Shown one piece after another: positions 1-8,255 of a DNA stretch of 64,000 nt. How positions within the stretch are numbered: position 1 is the first letter of the stretch; every line of letters begins with the position of its first letter. Origin of the DNA: Bacteroidales bacterium (GTDB taxonomy: Bacteria > Bacteroidota > Bacteroidia > Bacteroidales > UBA4417); the NCBI GenBank assembly GCA_016707705.1, contig JADJHD010000051.1, forward strand, positions 106,171 through 170,170. Reading direction: 5' to 3'. A model generated the notes under the pieces. It was given only the letters and a program-made list of their open reading frames with translations. It made no database searches and was not told the DNA's origin. The position numbers were made by a program, and so were the translations under genes.

Positions 1-874
1 CTTCTTCATTGTACTCACGCCTTACACCTTCGGGAGTTTGTCCATTGTAACTGGCTACAGTTTTAACCTTTCCCGAGGGGAAATAATCTGTTTTCACAGA
101 GAGGCTTGCAAGTTCCGGAGCTTCCTTTTCTTCAACATCATTCAGAAACTTTTTAACGCTGAGAAGTTGACCGTTTTCGTCATATTCCTTGAAATATCCG
201 TTCTTGCGATCATCCTTGAAAACCCCGTCAAGTTTGACAATTCCGTTATCGTAAAAGAATTTCCATCTTCCCTGTTTCAGTCCATTCCTGTCCTTACGGT
301 TAATGCGTTCGCGGCTGACCATGAAGCCTTTCTTGTATTCCAGGAAGGTAATTACTGTTCCGTCGGGGGAGAATTCCTTTGAAATTCCATCTTCAAGACC
401 ATTCACGAAAGGAACAAACATTTTCAGTTTTCCATCAGCGTAATAGGTGTTTGTATTACCCTGCTTGATATCATTCACGAAGTTTTCCTCAATTCTTCCT
501 TCAGGTTTGTAGGTAGTTCGAATGCCATTTTTTACGCCATTGCGGTATTCGATTGAAACCTGAAGGCGGGCAGAATCATCATAGAATTTCCAGAGACCGT
601 CGAGTTCAAAATTGAGCCTGTTGCCTTCCGATTTAAGATTTCCGCTTTCGTAATAGGTTTTCCAATAGCCATCGGGTTTATTTTCCCGCATATAGCCTTC
701 ACTCGATTTTTGTCCGCCCTGATAATAAAAAACCTTGTAATCGGCATTTAGAAGAGAATCATTTGCTGATTGTGAAAAAACTGAATTTCCGGACAAAATA
801 AGCAGAACCACAACTGCAGGAGTCAGGTACGATTTAATCAGGCGGAAAGATTTTTTCAGCAAAGAGCCCGGCAT
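1..874 (-). CDS. MORN-repeat (YwqK-like) secreted protein, partial
   Basis: The minus-strand frame is open from the ATG at 874 to the window edge, so the C-terminus is missing. An N-terminal signal peptide is visible (basic start, hydrophobic VVVLLILSG, then SVFSQ). After it come repeated MORN-variant units of the form 'YY.sGnlk.eG' and 'G.wk.Yy.nG', for example GYWKTYYESGNLKSEG, GLWKFYDDSA and GRWKFFYDNG. This pattern is typical of the protein family annotated as YwqK-like 'antitoxin component', which is secreted or periplasmic in Bacteroidota and has no proven toxin partner here. The start codon directly abuts the nadA stop (TAAATG), so the two are probably co-transcribed with nadA first. 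The function is not known. The 'antitoxin' name is a family label and I do not endorse it for this gene. Confidence 0.8.
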   Translation of the reverse strand, partial: MPGSLLKKSFRLIKSYLTPAVVVLLILSGNSVFSQSANDSLLNADYKVFYYQGGQKSSEGYMRENKPDGYWKTYYESGNLKSEGNRLNFELDGLWKFYDDSARLQVSIEYRNGVKNGIRTTYKPEGRIEENFVNDIKQGNTNTYYADGKLKMFVPFVNGLEDGISKEFSPDGTVITFLEYKKGFMVSRERINRKDRNGLKQGRWKFFYDNGIVKLDGVFKDDRKNGYFKEYDENGQLLSVKKFLNDVEEKEAPELASLSVKTDYFPSGKVKTVASYNGQTPEGVRREYNEE

Positions 875-1810
875 TTAAATATTCTTTGAAAGTTCCAGCA
901 TTTTAACGATTGGTTTCCTGGCTTTATCCATCAGATCGGGTGAAAGGGAAATTTCAGGAGTTTCGTTAAGCATACAAAGATACAGTTTCTCGAGGGTATT
1001 CAATTTCATGTACGGACAATCGTTGCAAGAACATGTTTCATCGGAAGGAACCACAAGAAACTCCTTTTCAGGGGAAAGTTTCTGCATCTGGTGGATAATT
1101 CCTGTTTCAGTGGCAACAATAAACTTTTTAGCCGGACTGGAGTGTGTGAAATTCAGCATGGCAGCTGTGGATCCGACAAAATCAGCCATGATCAGAACAG
1201 GAGCCTTGCATTCGGGATGAGCAACCAGGATTGCATCAGGATTTTTAAGTTTCAGGTCGATGATTCGTTCTGTTGAAATGGTTTCATGCACTTCGCAGGC
1301 ACCATCCCAAAGCAGCATATTTCTTCCGGTTTTCCCATTTATGTAGGCACCCAGATTTTTATCCGGACCGAAAATGAGCAGCTGATCTTTTGGGAAAGAT
1401 TCCACAATTTTCATTGCATTGCTTGAAGTGACAATCACATCTGAAAGCGCCTTTACATCAGCTGTGCAATTGATGTATGAAATAACTTTATGGTCGGGGT
1501 ACTTAGCAACAAACTCCGAAAACTTGTCTTTTGGAGCGCTGTCAGCCAGTGAACATCCGGCTTCAAGATCGGGAAGCAGGACTTTTTTATCCGGAGATAG
1601 TATCTTTGCAGTCTCAGCCATAAAGTGAACTCCCGCAAATACTATAATTTCTGCGTTTGTAGCTGCTGCTTGCTGAGATAATTGGAGACTGTCCCCAACA
1701 TAATCTGCAATATCTTGAATTTCAGACACTTGATAATAATGAGCCAAAATGACTGCTTTTTTTTCTGTCTTTAATTCATTTATTTTTTTGATCAGTTCTT
1801 TTTGAAGCAT
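875..1810 (-). CDS. nadA: Quinolinate synthase NadA
   Basis: Quinolinate synthase condenses iminoaspartate with dihydroxyacetone phosphate to give quinolinate in de novo NAD synthesis, in the cytoplasm. The 311-aa product has normal length and starts LQKELIKKINELKTEKKAV, followed by the conserved ILAHYYQ motif and GDSLQLS. The three cysteines expected to hold the [4Fe-4S] cluster are at about 86 (EAGCSLAD), 172 (GACEVHE) and 260 (DETCSCNDCP), with the usual spacing of roughly 86 residues between each. HPEC and the TETGIIH motif are also present. The usual partners nadB and nadC are not adjacent. Downstream, the MORN-repeat gene starts at the base after the stop codon. The gene diverges from rpiB across a 540-bp AT-rich gap. 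Confidence 0.97.
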   Translation of the reverse strand: MLQKELIKKINELKTEKKAVILAHYYQVSEIQDIADYVGDSLQLSQQAAATNAEIIVFAGVHFMAETAKILSPDKKVLLPDLEAGCSLADSAPKDKFSEFVAKYPDHKVISYINCTADVKALSDVIVTSSNAMKIVESFPKDQLLIFGPDKNLGAYINGKTGRNMLLWDGACEVHETISTERIIDLKLKNPDAILVAHPECKAPVLIMADFVGSTAAMLNFTHSSPAKKFIVATETGIIHQMQKLSPEKEFLVVPSDETCSCNDCPYMKLNTLEKLYLCMLNETPEISLSPDLMDKARKPIVKMLELSKNI

Positions 1811-2354
1811 TTTCCGAAGGTTCGTAATGAACTATAAATAATAGATTTTTATATTAATTCTATTTATTATTAGATTTATAGCTGTTGATAGTGTTGACAA
1901 ATATTATTCATTTGATTTTGAATTTTAGTTGTCGGCAGTTTCTTCACAACTTATTAACAGTCTATAAAGGTTGTGGTTTTTGATTATTAAGTCTTTATCA
2001 CTTTATTAACAATTACTGTATAACTGTTGTTGGTGAAAAGTCAGGTTGTTTTTAGCTATCATTGTCTGTTCATATCCTACCAGCTAACGCATGAAAAGTA
2101 CTCATAACTATGCGGTTTTGCTGCTTTTCATCGATTTCGGTTAGTAATTGAAACCGGGTCGAAAGATATTAACCATTTGACTTAACAAAATTACTCACTT
2201 ATTAACAGATAGCGTTTAAAAACTCTTGTCTGTTGTAAATGAATCAAGTACTAATTGAGCCTAATTTTACATTTTAGGCTAATGTGCTTAAAATGAAAGA
2301 CTATGATGGATGCAAATTTCATCAATTAAAAAATACCCTAATAAATTATTAACA
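1811..2354. other. AT-rich divergent intergenic region (nadA / rpiB)
   Basis: This gap of about 540 bp separates the divergent nadA and rpiB genes. It is AT-rich and has no convincing open frame on either strand. Promoters for both genes should lie here, but I could not find a clear TAnnTTTG -7 box for either. Several copies of 'cttattaaca' (near 1950, 2000 and 2198) recur and could be binding sites or simple AT bias. Confidence 0.4.
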
Positions 2355-2804
2355 ATGTTTGACAAATCGGAAACTCTTGTTATAGGTAGTGATCATGCCG
2401 GATATGAATTGAAGGAATTTCTTAAGATCAGTTTAGCGGAGAAAGGGTTTTCAATACGGGATTTTGGTACCTACTCGCTTGACAGCATGGATTATCCTGA
2501 TGTAGCACATCCACTTGCTTCCCTGGTGAACGCCGGACAATACAGTACAGGCATACTGATATGCGGCAGCGGAAACGGAATGAGCATCACTGCCAACAAA
2601 TATCCGGAAGTCAGGGCAGCGCTATGCTGGAATACTGAACTTGCGAAGCTTGCACGGGCACATAATGATGCCAATATCCTGGTTTTGCCTGCTCGTTTTA
2701 TGGAAAAGGAGCTTGCCTTGGAAGCTGTGATTGCATTTTTGAAGTCCGATTTTGAAGGCGGGCGTCATCAGAACAGGGTGAATAAGATTAATGAGTGCAG
2801 GTAA
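2355..2804 (+). CDS. rpiB: Ribose-5-phosphate isomerase B
   Basis: RpiB interconverts ribose 5-phosphate and ribulose 5-phosphate in the pentose phosphate pathway. The 149-aa product from the ATG at 2355 begins MFDKSETLVIGSDHAGYELK, and the SDHAG motif sits where RpiB/LacAB proteins have it. An in-frame ATG at 2310 would add 15 residues (MQISSIKKYPNKLLT) with no family counterpart, so I prefer 2355. The active-site cysteine motif CGSGNGMSITANK, the ARAHNDANIL segment and the C-terminal GGRHQNRVNKI (phosphate-binding) are all present. It is followed after 80 bp by the lutB-like gene on the same strand. No pentose pathway neighbours are seen. Confidence 0.95.
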   Translation: MFDKSETLVIGSDHAGYELKEFLKISLAEKGFSIRDFGTYSLDSMDYPDVAHPLASLVNAGQYSTGILICGSGNGMSITANKYPEVRAALCWNTELAKLARAHNDANILVLPARFMEKELALEAVIAFLKSDFEGGRHQNRVNKINECR

Positions 2805-2884
2805 CTGCAGGGAATAAAGGAACAGAATACACCGAAAGATTGGAATACGGAGTTATCGTTCAGGATTTTTGAAAAAACGAAAGT

Positions 2885-4279
2885 ATGAGTGAAGCCTACA
2901 ATAAATTCATGAAAGATTCCGCTGCCAAGGCTTTTGACCTGGAGCACCGGAAGACTATCCGATATAATATTTCCCGCTACGATGAGGCAGTAAAGAGGGG
3001 GAAACTGCAGTACCAGGATCTGGAACTTGCACGACAGAGGGCTGCCCATCTCAAGAACAAGGTAGTTATAGACCTTCCCAAATATCTGCTGGATTTTGAG
3101 TCCAATTTCCAGTCGAGAGGCGGTAAGGTAATCTGGGCAGTTGATGCATCGGAAGCCTTGAAGGAAATCCTGAAAATTGCCAAAAAGCATGGTGCCGGAC
3201 ATATTGTGAAGTCCAAGACCATGGTAACCGAGGAAATCGGACTTAATGACTTCCTGACCAAAAATGGAATTGAATCCCTTGAGACGGATCTTGGTGAGTA
3301 TATAGTTCAGCTTGCCGGTGAACCTCCCTATCATATTGTGACTCCGGCAATGCATATGTCGAAGCACGATGTTGCTGATCTGTTCACCAAAAAGCATAAT
3401 CTTCCTCCCGGCAGCAGTCCGGAAGCCATAACAGCCTTTGTCCGCGACCTGCTCAGAGAAAAATTCTACAATGCTGACATAGGGATTACCGGCGCCAATT
3501 TCCTGGTTGCTGATACCGGTTCTGTTTGTCTGACTGAGAATGAAGGCAACGGAATGATGACCATGTCGTTTCCAAAGGTTCACATTGTTGTTGCCGGGAT
3601 TGAAAAACTTATTCCCCGTCTTGCCGATCTGGATCTTTTCTGGCCTTTGCTGGCATCGCATGGTACCGGACAGAACATCAGCGTTTACAATTCTATACTT
3701 TCAGGTCCCCGCCAGGATGATGAGAATGATGGTCCAGAGGAGATGTATGTAATTCTCCTGGATAACAACCGCACGGAAATACTGGCAAAAAAGAACCAGC
3801 GCAGGGCACTCACCTGCATCCGCTGCGGAGCCTGTCTGAATGCCTGTCCCGTTTACCGCAACATTGGCGGCCACAGCTATGGCACTACCTATAGCGGTCC
3901 CATTGGTGCTGTGATTACCCCATGGTTGGTGGGAATGAAAGATTTCAAGCATTTAAGCTATGCATCCTCACTTTGTGGTTCTTGTACTGAAGTTTGTCCG
4001 GTGAAGATCAACCTTCATGAATTGCTGCTATACAACCGCAGTGATTCGGTAAAGGAAGGACATACAAAGCGCATGGAACGGATTGTCTTCAAGGGATATA
4101 AAATGGCGATGCTTCACAGGAACATGATTGATATGGTAAGCGGGAAGACTAAGAATAAGTTCATGAAGAAATTTGTTGCCGGAATGTGGGGTCCACGCCG
4201 GACTGTCCCGGAGATTGCAGAGAAGAGTTTTGGACAACTCTGGCAGGAACGCCGAATGCCGAAGGAAAAAACCAAATAA
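2885..4279 (+). CDS. lutB: LutB/LldF-type iron-sulfur lactate utilisation protein
   Basis: LutB is the iron-sulfur subunit of the LutABC L-lactate dehydrogenase complex. The 464-aa product has the LUD domain (about residues 60-290, including TGANFLVADTGSVCLTENEGNG) followed by a bacterial ferredoxin-like pair of cluster motifs: CIRCGACLNACPVYRNIGG at about 312-330 and CGSCTEVCPVKINLHELL near 365, then a C-terminal tail. Length and domain order match the family. Neither lutA (CCG-domain subunit) nor lutC (small LUD subunit) is adjacent. The upstream gene is rpiB and the downstream one is an unknown secreted protein starting 5 bp after the stop. Either the complex is encoded at split loci, or this protein has another redox partner. 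The family call is firm and the substrate is inferred. Confidence 0.9.
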   Translation: MSEAYNKFMKDSAAKAFDLEHRKTIRYNISRYDEAVKRGKLQYQDLELARQRAAHLKNKVVIDLPKYLLDFESNFQSRGGKVIWAVDASEALKEILKIAKKHGAGHIVKSKTMVTEEIGLNDFLTKNGIESLETDLGEYIVQLAGEPPYHIVTPAMHMSKHDVADLFTKKHNLPPGSSPEAITAFVRDLLREKFYNADIGITGANFLVADTGSVCLTENEGNGMMTMSFPKVHIVVAGIEKLIPRLADLDLFWPLLASHGTGQNISVYNSILSGPRQDDENDGPEEMYVILLDNNRTEILAKKNQRRALTCIRCGACLNACPVYRNIGGHSYGTTYSGPIGAVITPWLVGMKDFKHLSYASSLCGSCTEVCPVKINLHELLLYNRSDSVKEGHTKRMERIVFKGYKMAMLHRNMIDMVSGKTKNKFMKKFVAGMWGPRRTVPEIAEKSFGQLWQERRMPKEKTK

Positions 4280-4284
4280 GCCTG

Positions 4285-5088
4285 ATGAAGGTATACCCAG
4301 CTTTTCAGATTCTATTCATTTTAGCAAGCTCTTTCTTTTTCCAGCAGGCTCTGGCCCAGGAAAGAGAGGTCGTCGCTATTTCCGAACCTGCAGAGGTTTA
4401 TTCTTTCTATCTCTTCAGTGCCAACGAGAAAAAAATGCTGGAAGATGCATTGGGAGTAAAGACCTTTGAGCAGATAAACCTGAGGTGCCGTGAAGAAAAC
4501 TGGCCACGCGGAATTGCGTCCCTGGATTCAAGAAATTCCCGCCGTTCCGAAATTACAATGTACCAGGCATACAATCTTATAACTCTTGATCAGGTTTCGA
4601 TCCTTGAAATAGATGCAGATGCAAATCCGCAGATGTCGCAGGATATGCTGCTTCCACAACCTTTCTATATCATAATCGGGAATGCAGGATTGTATACTGA
4701 ACCTGAGACGGAGGATATTGGCAGTGAAGAAGACAATGAATCCTTTCCTCTGGCGAATATTCTGGATCCCAGCCTTATTGTTGGAAATCCCGTGTTTGAT
4801 AATGCTGAAATACAGGATATCATTGATCAGGTAGGAGAGGAGGGTTATGAGTATATTTCTGCCAATTGTGATGAGAAGGTTTTTCCGGTGGCAGTGAATA
4901 GTCCGACGAAACGTTTAGCAGCATCCGATGTGATTGGTGAGTATAAGGCTTTTCTGATGGCGGAGACTGAGGATTTCAGTATTATTGAGATTACTCCGGA
5001 GGAGAATATGCATATGCCTGATGGTTTTATTCCGGAGGGGACTTTTTATTTTGTTATTTACTCGCAGGGTATTGAGATCTTGCCCTAG
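4285..5088 (+). CDS. Unknown secreted protein downstream of lutB
   Basis: I do not recognise this 267-aa protein. The frame is open further upstream inside lutB, but the ATG at 4285, five bases after the lutB stop, gives a good signal peptide (MKVYPAFQILFILASSFFFQQALAQ, cleavage after LAQ), so I choose it. The mature part is acidic, has no obvious repeat or membrane segment, and contains a short C-terminal half rich in Glu/Asp (PETEDIGSEEDNE). Spacing suggests co-transcription with lutB. A periplasmic or surface location is inferred from the signal peptide only. Confidence 0.7.
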   Translation: MKVYPAFQILFILASSFFFQQALAQEREVVAISEPAEVYSFYLFSANEKKMLEDALGVKTFEQINLRCREENWPRGIASLDSRNSRRSEITMYQAYNLITLDQVSILEIDADANPQMSQDMLLPQPFYIIIGNAGLYTEPETEDIGSEEDNESFPLANILDPSLIVGNPVFDNAEIQDIIDQVGEEGYEYISANCDEKVFPVAVNSPTKRLAASDVIGEYKAFLMAETEDFSIIEITPEENMHMPDGFIPEGTFYFVIYSQGIEILP

Positions 5089-5097
5089 TCTTGGGAC

Positions 5098-5780
5098 TTG
5101 TTGACGGGAGGGTTTTGTGATTGAGTTGACGGGTTATTTCTGATTTCTGGTGTCAGATTGCGGGGGAGAGAGGGGGAGACAATGAGACGGGGAGCGGCGT
5201 TGTATTCTTGTCGGGCGGGGAGTTTTAAAAACCACGGAGGCACTAAGGACACGGAGAGACACGGTGATTAGTTGACGGGAGGGTTTAGTTGTTGGGTTGA
5301 CGGGTTATTTCTGGTTTCAGATTGCGGATTGCGAGGGAGAGAGGGGGTGACTTTGAGACGGGGGGACAAGGTGAGGGCTTATTTGTAAATCTACCGGTTG
5401 GTTGTTTTTTTGTGCTTTGGGAAAGTTTTATAAACCACGGAGGCACTAAGGACACGGAGAGACACGGAGATTTGTTGACGGGAGGGTTTTGTTGTTGGGT
5501 TGACGGGTTATTTCTGGTTTCAGATTGCGGGTTGCGGGGGAGAGAGGGGGTGACTTTGAGACGGGGAGACAAGGGGACTTGTTGACGGGAGGGTTTAGTT
5601 GTTGGGTTGACGGGTTATTTCTGATTTCTGGTTTCGGATTGCGGGGGAGAGAGGGGGAGACAATGAGACGGGGAGACAAGGAGAGGGCTTAGTTGTAGAT
5701 TATCCCGTTAATAGCTTATTTGTGCTTTGTGAGAGTTTTTAAAAACCACGGAGGCACTAAGGACACGGAGAGACACGGAG
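5098..5780. repeat. Interleaved G-rich tandem repeat block
   Basis: Two repeat units alternate here. Unit A (about 100 bp, beginning gttgacgggagggttt and ending in gagacggggagacaagg) occurs four times, near 5098-5198, 5272-5372, 5473-5575 and 5579-5685. Unit B (accacggaggcactaagg plus acacggagagacacgg) occurs three times, at 5231-5264, 5434-5470 and 5745-5780. A third stretch with tgtgctttg precedes two of the B copies. Copies differ by a few substitutions. The strand is strongly purine-rich. The open frames across it are by-products of the repeat and are not conserved in phase between copies. Confidence 0.85.
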
Positions 5781-6067
5781 AATGAAGGTATGGAGGGACA
5801 AGCAAAAGTGAAGTTGTCACACTGAGCTTGTCGAAGTGTTTTATGTCATAGCACAATCCAAATCCGTGCAAATCTGTTTCATCAGTGTCATCCGTGTTCT
5901 AATTTATGCTACTTGCACAATCCAACCCCGAACCCCGAACAATCGCTACTAGCAACTAACAACTCATCCTCGCAGGAATCTACCCTTTTGTAACCCCGAA
6001 CCCCGAACATTCCAACAGCAAAGCAATCCCTGATTAAGGGAAAGCTATAAAGGAACTAAGCTTGGAT
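5781..6067. repeat. Cluster of dispersed intergenic repeats
   Basis: No gene is seen here. The stretch holds cactgagcttgtcgaagtg (5819-5837), then an 'aatccgtgcaaatctgt ... atcagtgtcatccgtgttc' segment, the 20-mer gctacttgcacaatccaacc (5918-5937), and two copies of aaccccgaaccccgaac. The same composite appears in inverse orientation at 27.3-27.4 kb. Such elements sit between convergent operons (the secreted protein on plus and the helicase on minus end on either side). Confidence 0.7.
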
Positions 6068-7297
6068 TTAAGCGTTTTTCTTGCGGTCGTGGTTGGGGGA
6101 GAAGCGCTTCTTTTTACCGAATTTTCGGTTTTTACTGCTTTTCTGTCGGGGATTGTAAGCCGGGGCTTCACCCAGTTCAGCAGGAACCTGAATTTTTTCG
6201 ATGACCTTATCGATGAGTGTCTCAATAGCCTGAAAACGCTGCTGGTCCTTTTCACCAACAAGGGTTATGGCCTCGCCTTCGGATGCAGCACGGGCGGTAC
6301 GGCCAACACGATGGATATAATCCTCGGCATCATGGGGAACGTCGTAGTTGATTACCAGGTCAATATCCTCGATATCGATACCTCTGGAGAGAATATCAGT
6401 TGCCACCAGTATTCCCAGATCGCGGCTTTTGAACAGGTTCAGCACCCTTTCTCGGGCTGATTGTTCAATATCAGAATGGATTTCATCCACCGAAAGTTTT
6501 AGTCGCTTAAGTTCGCGGGTAAGCTGCTTCGTTTTATCCTTGGTAGAGCAGAAAATCAGGGTGCTTCTTTGATTTCTGGCAGCCAGAATTTTCTGGACCA
6601 GGGGTGTTTTCTGCAGATCATAGACAATATAAGCCTCCTGTTTCACCCTTTCGGCTGGCTTGGAGGTGGCAATATTTATTTCAATAGGTTTTACCAGGAT
6701 TTGTCGCGCGAGGTTTCGGATTGAAGAGGGCATGGTAGCCGAAAACAAAAGATTCTGTCGCTGCTCGGGAAGGAAGGATATGATTTTCATCAGATCCTCA
6801 TTGAAACCCATGTCCAGCATACGGTCGGCTTCATCAAGAATGAGATATGACAATCCGGAGATTTGCACATATCCCATATTCAGATGGGCCAGCATTCTGC
6901 CGGGAGTACAAACAACAATATCAGCGCCTTCGGTGAGAGCTTTCTGTTCATTTGAGAAGGTTGCCCCGTCGGTCCCGCCATAAACGGCAATGGAGCTGAC
7001 CGGACAAAAATAAGCCATGCCTTGCAGTTGCTGGTCGATTTGAGTGGCCAGTTCGCGGGTTGGGACTATCACCAGGCATTTGATGTGTTCATCATGCTTG
7101 GTTGTAATAATACGGTGTATAACGGGTAAAAGGAAAGCTGCGGTTTTACCGGTTCCGGTCTGAGCGGAGGCAATCAAATCGCGGCCTTCAAGTATAGCGG
7201 GAATAGCCTGTTCCTGCACAGGAGTGGCATTTTCATAGCCAATTGCTTCAATACCCTCCATTAATCTTGGGTCGAAGCGGAATTCATTAAAATTCAA
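6068..7297 (-). CDS. rhlE: DEAD-box RNA helicase, RhlE type
   Basis: This is an ATP-dependent RNA helicase with all core motifs in order: the Q motif (ATPVQEQAIP, Gln28), Walker A AQTGTGKT (45-52), PTRELA (79-84), TPGR (131-134), DEAD (155-158), SAT (186-188), and HRVGRTAR (339-346). The 409-aa length, the short N-terminus (MNFNEFRFDPRLMEGIEAIGYENATP) and a basic Lys/Arg-rich tail after residue 380 fit RhlE-like helicases of Bacteroidota, which act in ribosome assembly or RNA turnover and cold adaptation. It is a single-gene unit between two repeat-rich gaps. The family is certain and the exact symbol less so. Confidence 0.92.
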   Translation of the reverse strand: MNFNEFRFDPRLMEGIEAIGYENATPVQEQAIPAILEGRDLIASAQTGTGKTAAFLLPVIHRIITTKHDEHIKCLVIVPTRELATQIDQQLQGMAYFCPVSSIAVYGGTDGATFSNEQKALTEGADIVVCTPGRMLAHLNMGYVQISGLSYLILDEADRMLDMGFNEDLMKIISFLPEQRQNLLFSATMPSSIRNLARQILVKPIEINIATSKPAERVKQEAYIVYDLQKTPLVQKILAARNQRSTLIFCSTKDKTKQLTRELKRLKLSVDEIHSDIEQSARERVLNLFKSRDLGILVATDILSRGIDIEDIDLVINYDVPHDAEDYIHRVGRTARAASEGEAITLVGEKDQQRFQAIETLIDKVIEKIQVPAELGEAPAYNPRQKSSKNRKFGKKKRFSPNHDRKKNA

Positions 7298-7577
7298 TGT
7301 TATTTAGTTTAAGTAACCCTGTCCGGAAATTCCGGCTGAAGGGGAAAAAAGAATTATTATGGCAAGGTACGGAATTTGTCCATTGGTCTCACCGGGAGGT
7401 TGCTAATTCAGAATTCAGGGCCGGCCAGAATTCAGGAGCCAGAATATAGAATTCAACCGACAGGGTGGACAAAGTAATTTTCCAACTATTGGTTCCATTA
7501 TTTCTATTCTGTCCGCCAGCCGTCGGATGACTACTGACTGCTGACTTCTTTTCTACCAGTAAGTATTTTCAGCTCCC
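7298..7577. repeat. Intergenic gap with dispersed 'tccgccagcc' repeat, copy A
   Basis: This non-coding gap holds 'gaattcagg.gcc' half-repeats (7411-7460), then aactattggttccatta, tttctattctg and tccgccagccgtcgga (7512-7527), followed by gactactgactgctgac. The same order of pieces recurs at 41.5 kb and, partly, at 61.6-61.75 kb. Confidence 0.65.
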
Positions 7578-8081
7578 TTACAAAAGTTTCTCAATCATTG
7601 CAGCAACTGACTTCAACAATGGAGCATAGTCGGGAGCTGTGGCGTATCCGGCTTTAGCTATCTCATCGATGAATTTGTAGGGATCCGAACGAACGCTCAG
7701 TGCTGTTGCATAGCGTTTGTTTTCGAAAAAGAACTTGGTATGGTCGGTGAAGCACTCTTCAGGAGTATTGTATTTTCTGAAGTAATCCTTCACAATATAT
7801 TTAAAGAATTTTTGTCCGTTTTTAACCACGGGAGTAACGCTGATAATCTCCGGAAATTTAAGGTCGGCCCTGCGGCTGAACTCAGTGGTGGTGAGGAGTT
7901 GCTCATTGCCATTGACACCATCGGTATCTTTAACGCCGAAAAACATATTTCCGGGAGCGGCTTTACCCCATCCGCTTTCAAGGGCGGCCTGAGCCAGGAT
8001 TGCAACGGCACTGATGCCGGTTTTTGCTTCGGTTTCTTTTGCAAAAGGGCCGTAAGCGGCAACAAATTCGGAAGGTTTCAT
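7578..8081 (-). CDS. Glucosaminidase-domain peptidoglycan hydrolase
   Basis: The product belongs to the mannosyl-glycoprotein endo-beta-N-acetylglucosaminidase-like (FlgJ/LytG-type) family, which cleaves peptidoglycan glycan strands. From the ATG at 8081 it is 167 aa. A longer TTG-initiated version (from 8123) adds 14 residues without homology. The catalytic region is AILAQAALESGWGKAAPGNMFFGVK, where Glu in ALESGWG is the expected acid, followed by a YF.KY.tpeEc..dH segment. It is almost only the catalytic domain: no signal peptide, no LysM or SH3 domain. Export therefore has no visible route, and a role linked to a holin or lysis system elsewhere is possible. Neighbours give no help. Confidence 0.85.
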   Translation of the reverse strand: MKPSEFVAAYGPFAKETEAKTGISAVAILAQAALESGWGKAAPGNMFFGVKDTDGVNGNEQLLTTTEFSRRADLKFPEIISVTPVVKNGQKFFKYIVKDYFRKYNTPEECFTDHTKFFFENKRYATALSVRSDPYKFIDEIAKAGYATAPDYAPLLKSVAAMIEKLL

Positions 8082-8255
8082 GGATTTTTGGTTTAGGAAT
8101 GGAATAGTTGGTTGAATTCCCAAATGCTAACAGCTAAGCAATTAATCCCCGGAAATGGAAGAATAGGGATGTGGAAATAATGCCCTGCTAAAACAGGGTA
8201 GAACTGCGCTGTTAATCAATAAACAAAAAATCCTGTCAAAAGTTTGAATAAATGC

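Noticed and set aside
2768..3661. 297-codon open frame antisense to lutB
   Set aside because: It mirrors the lutB gene, whose motifs are clear. The antisense product is low in expected patterns and matches no family I know.
5285..5679. Pro/Ser-rich open frames across the G-rich repeats
   Set aside because: They exist only because the repeat lacks stops on that strand. Copies are not in the same phase and there is no start context.
5098..5780. CRISPR array
   Set aside because: Repeats are about 100 bp and 36 bp, unevenly spaced, with no unique equal-length spacers and no cas genes nearby.
8182..8198. Terminator ccctg-ctaaaa-caggg after GH92
   Set aside because: The stem is only five pairs and no T-run follows on the minus strand.
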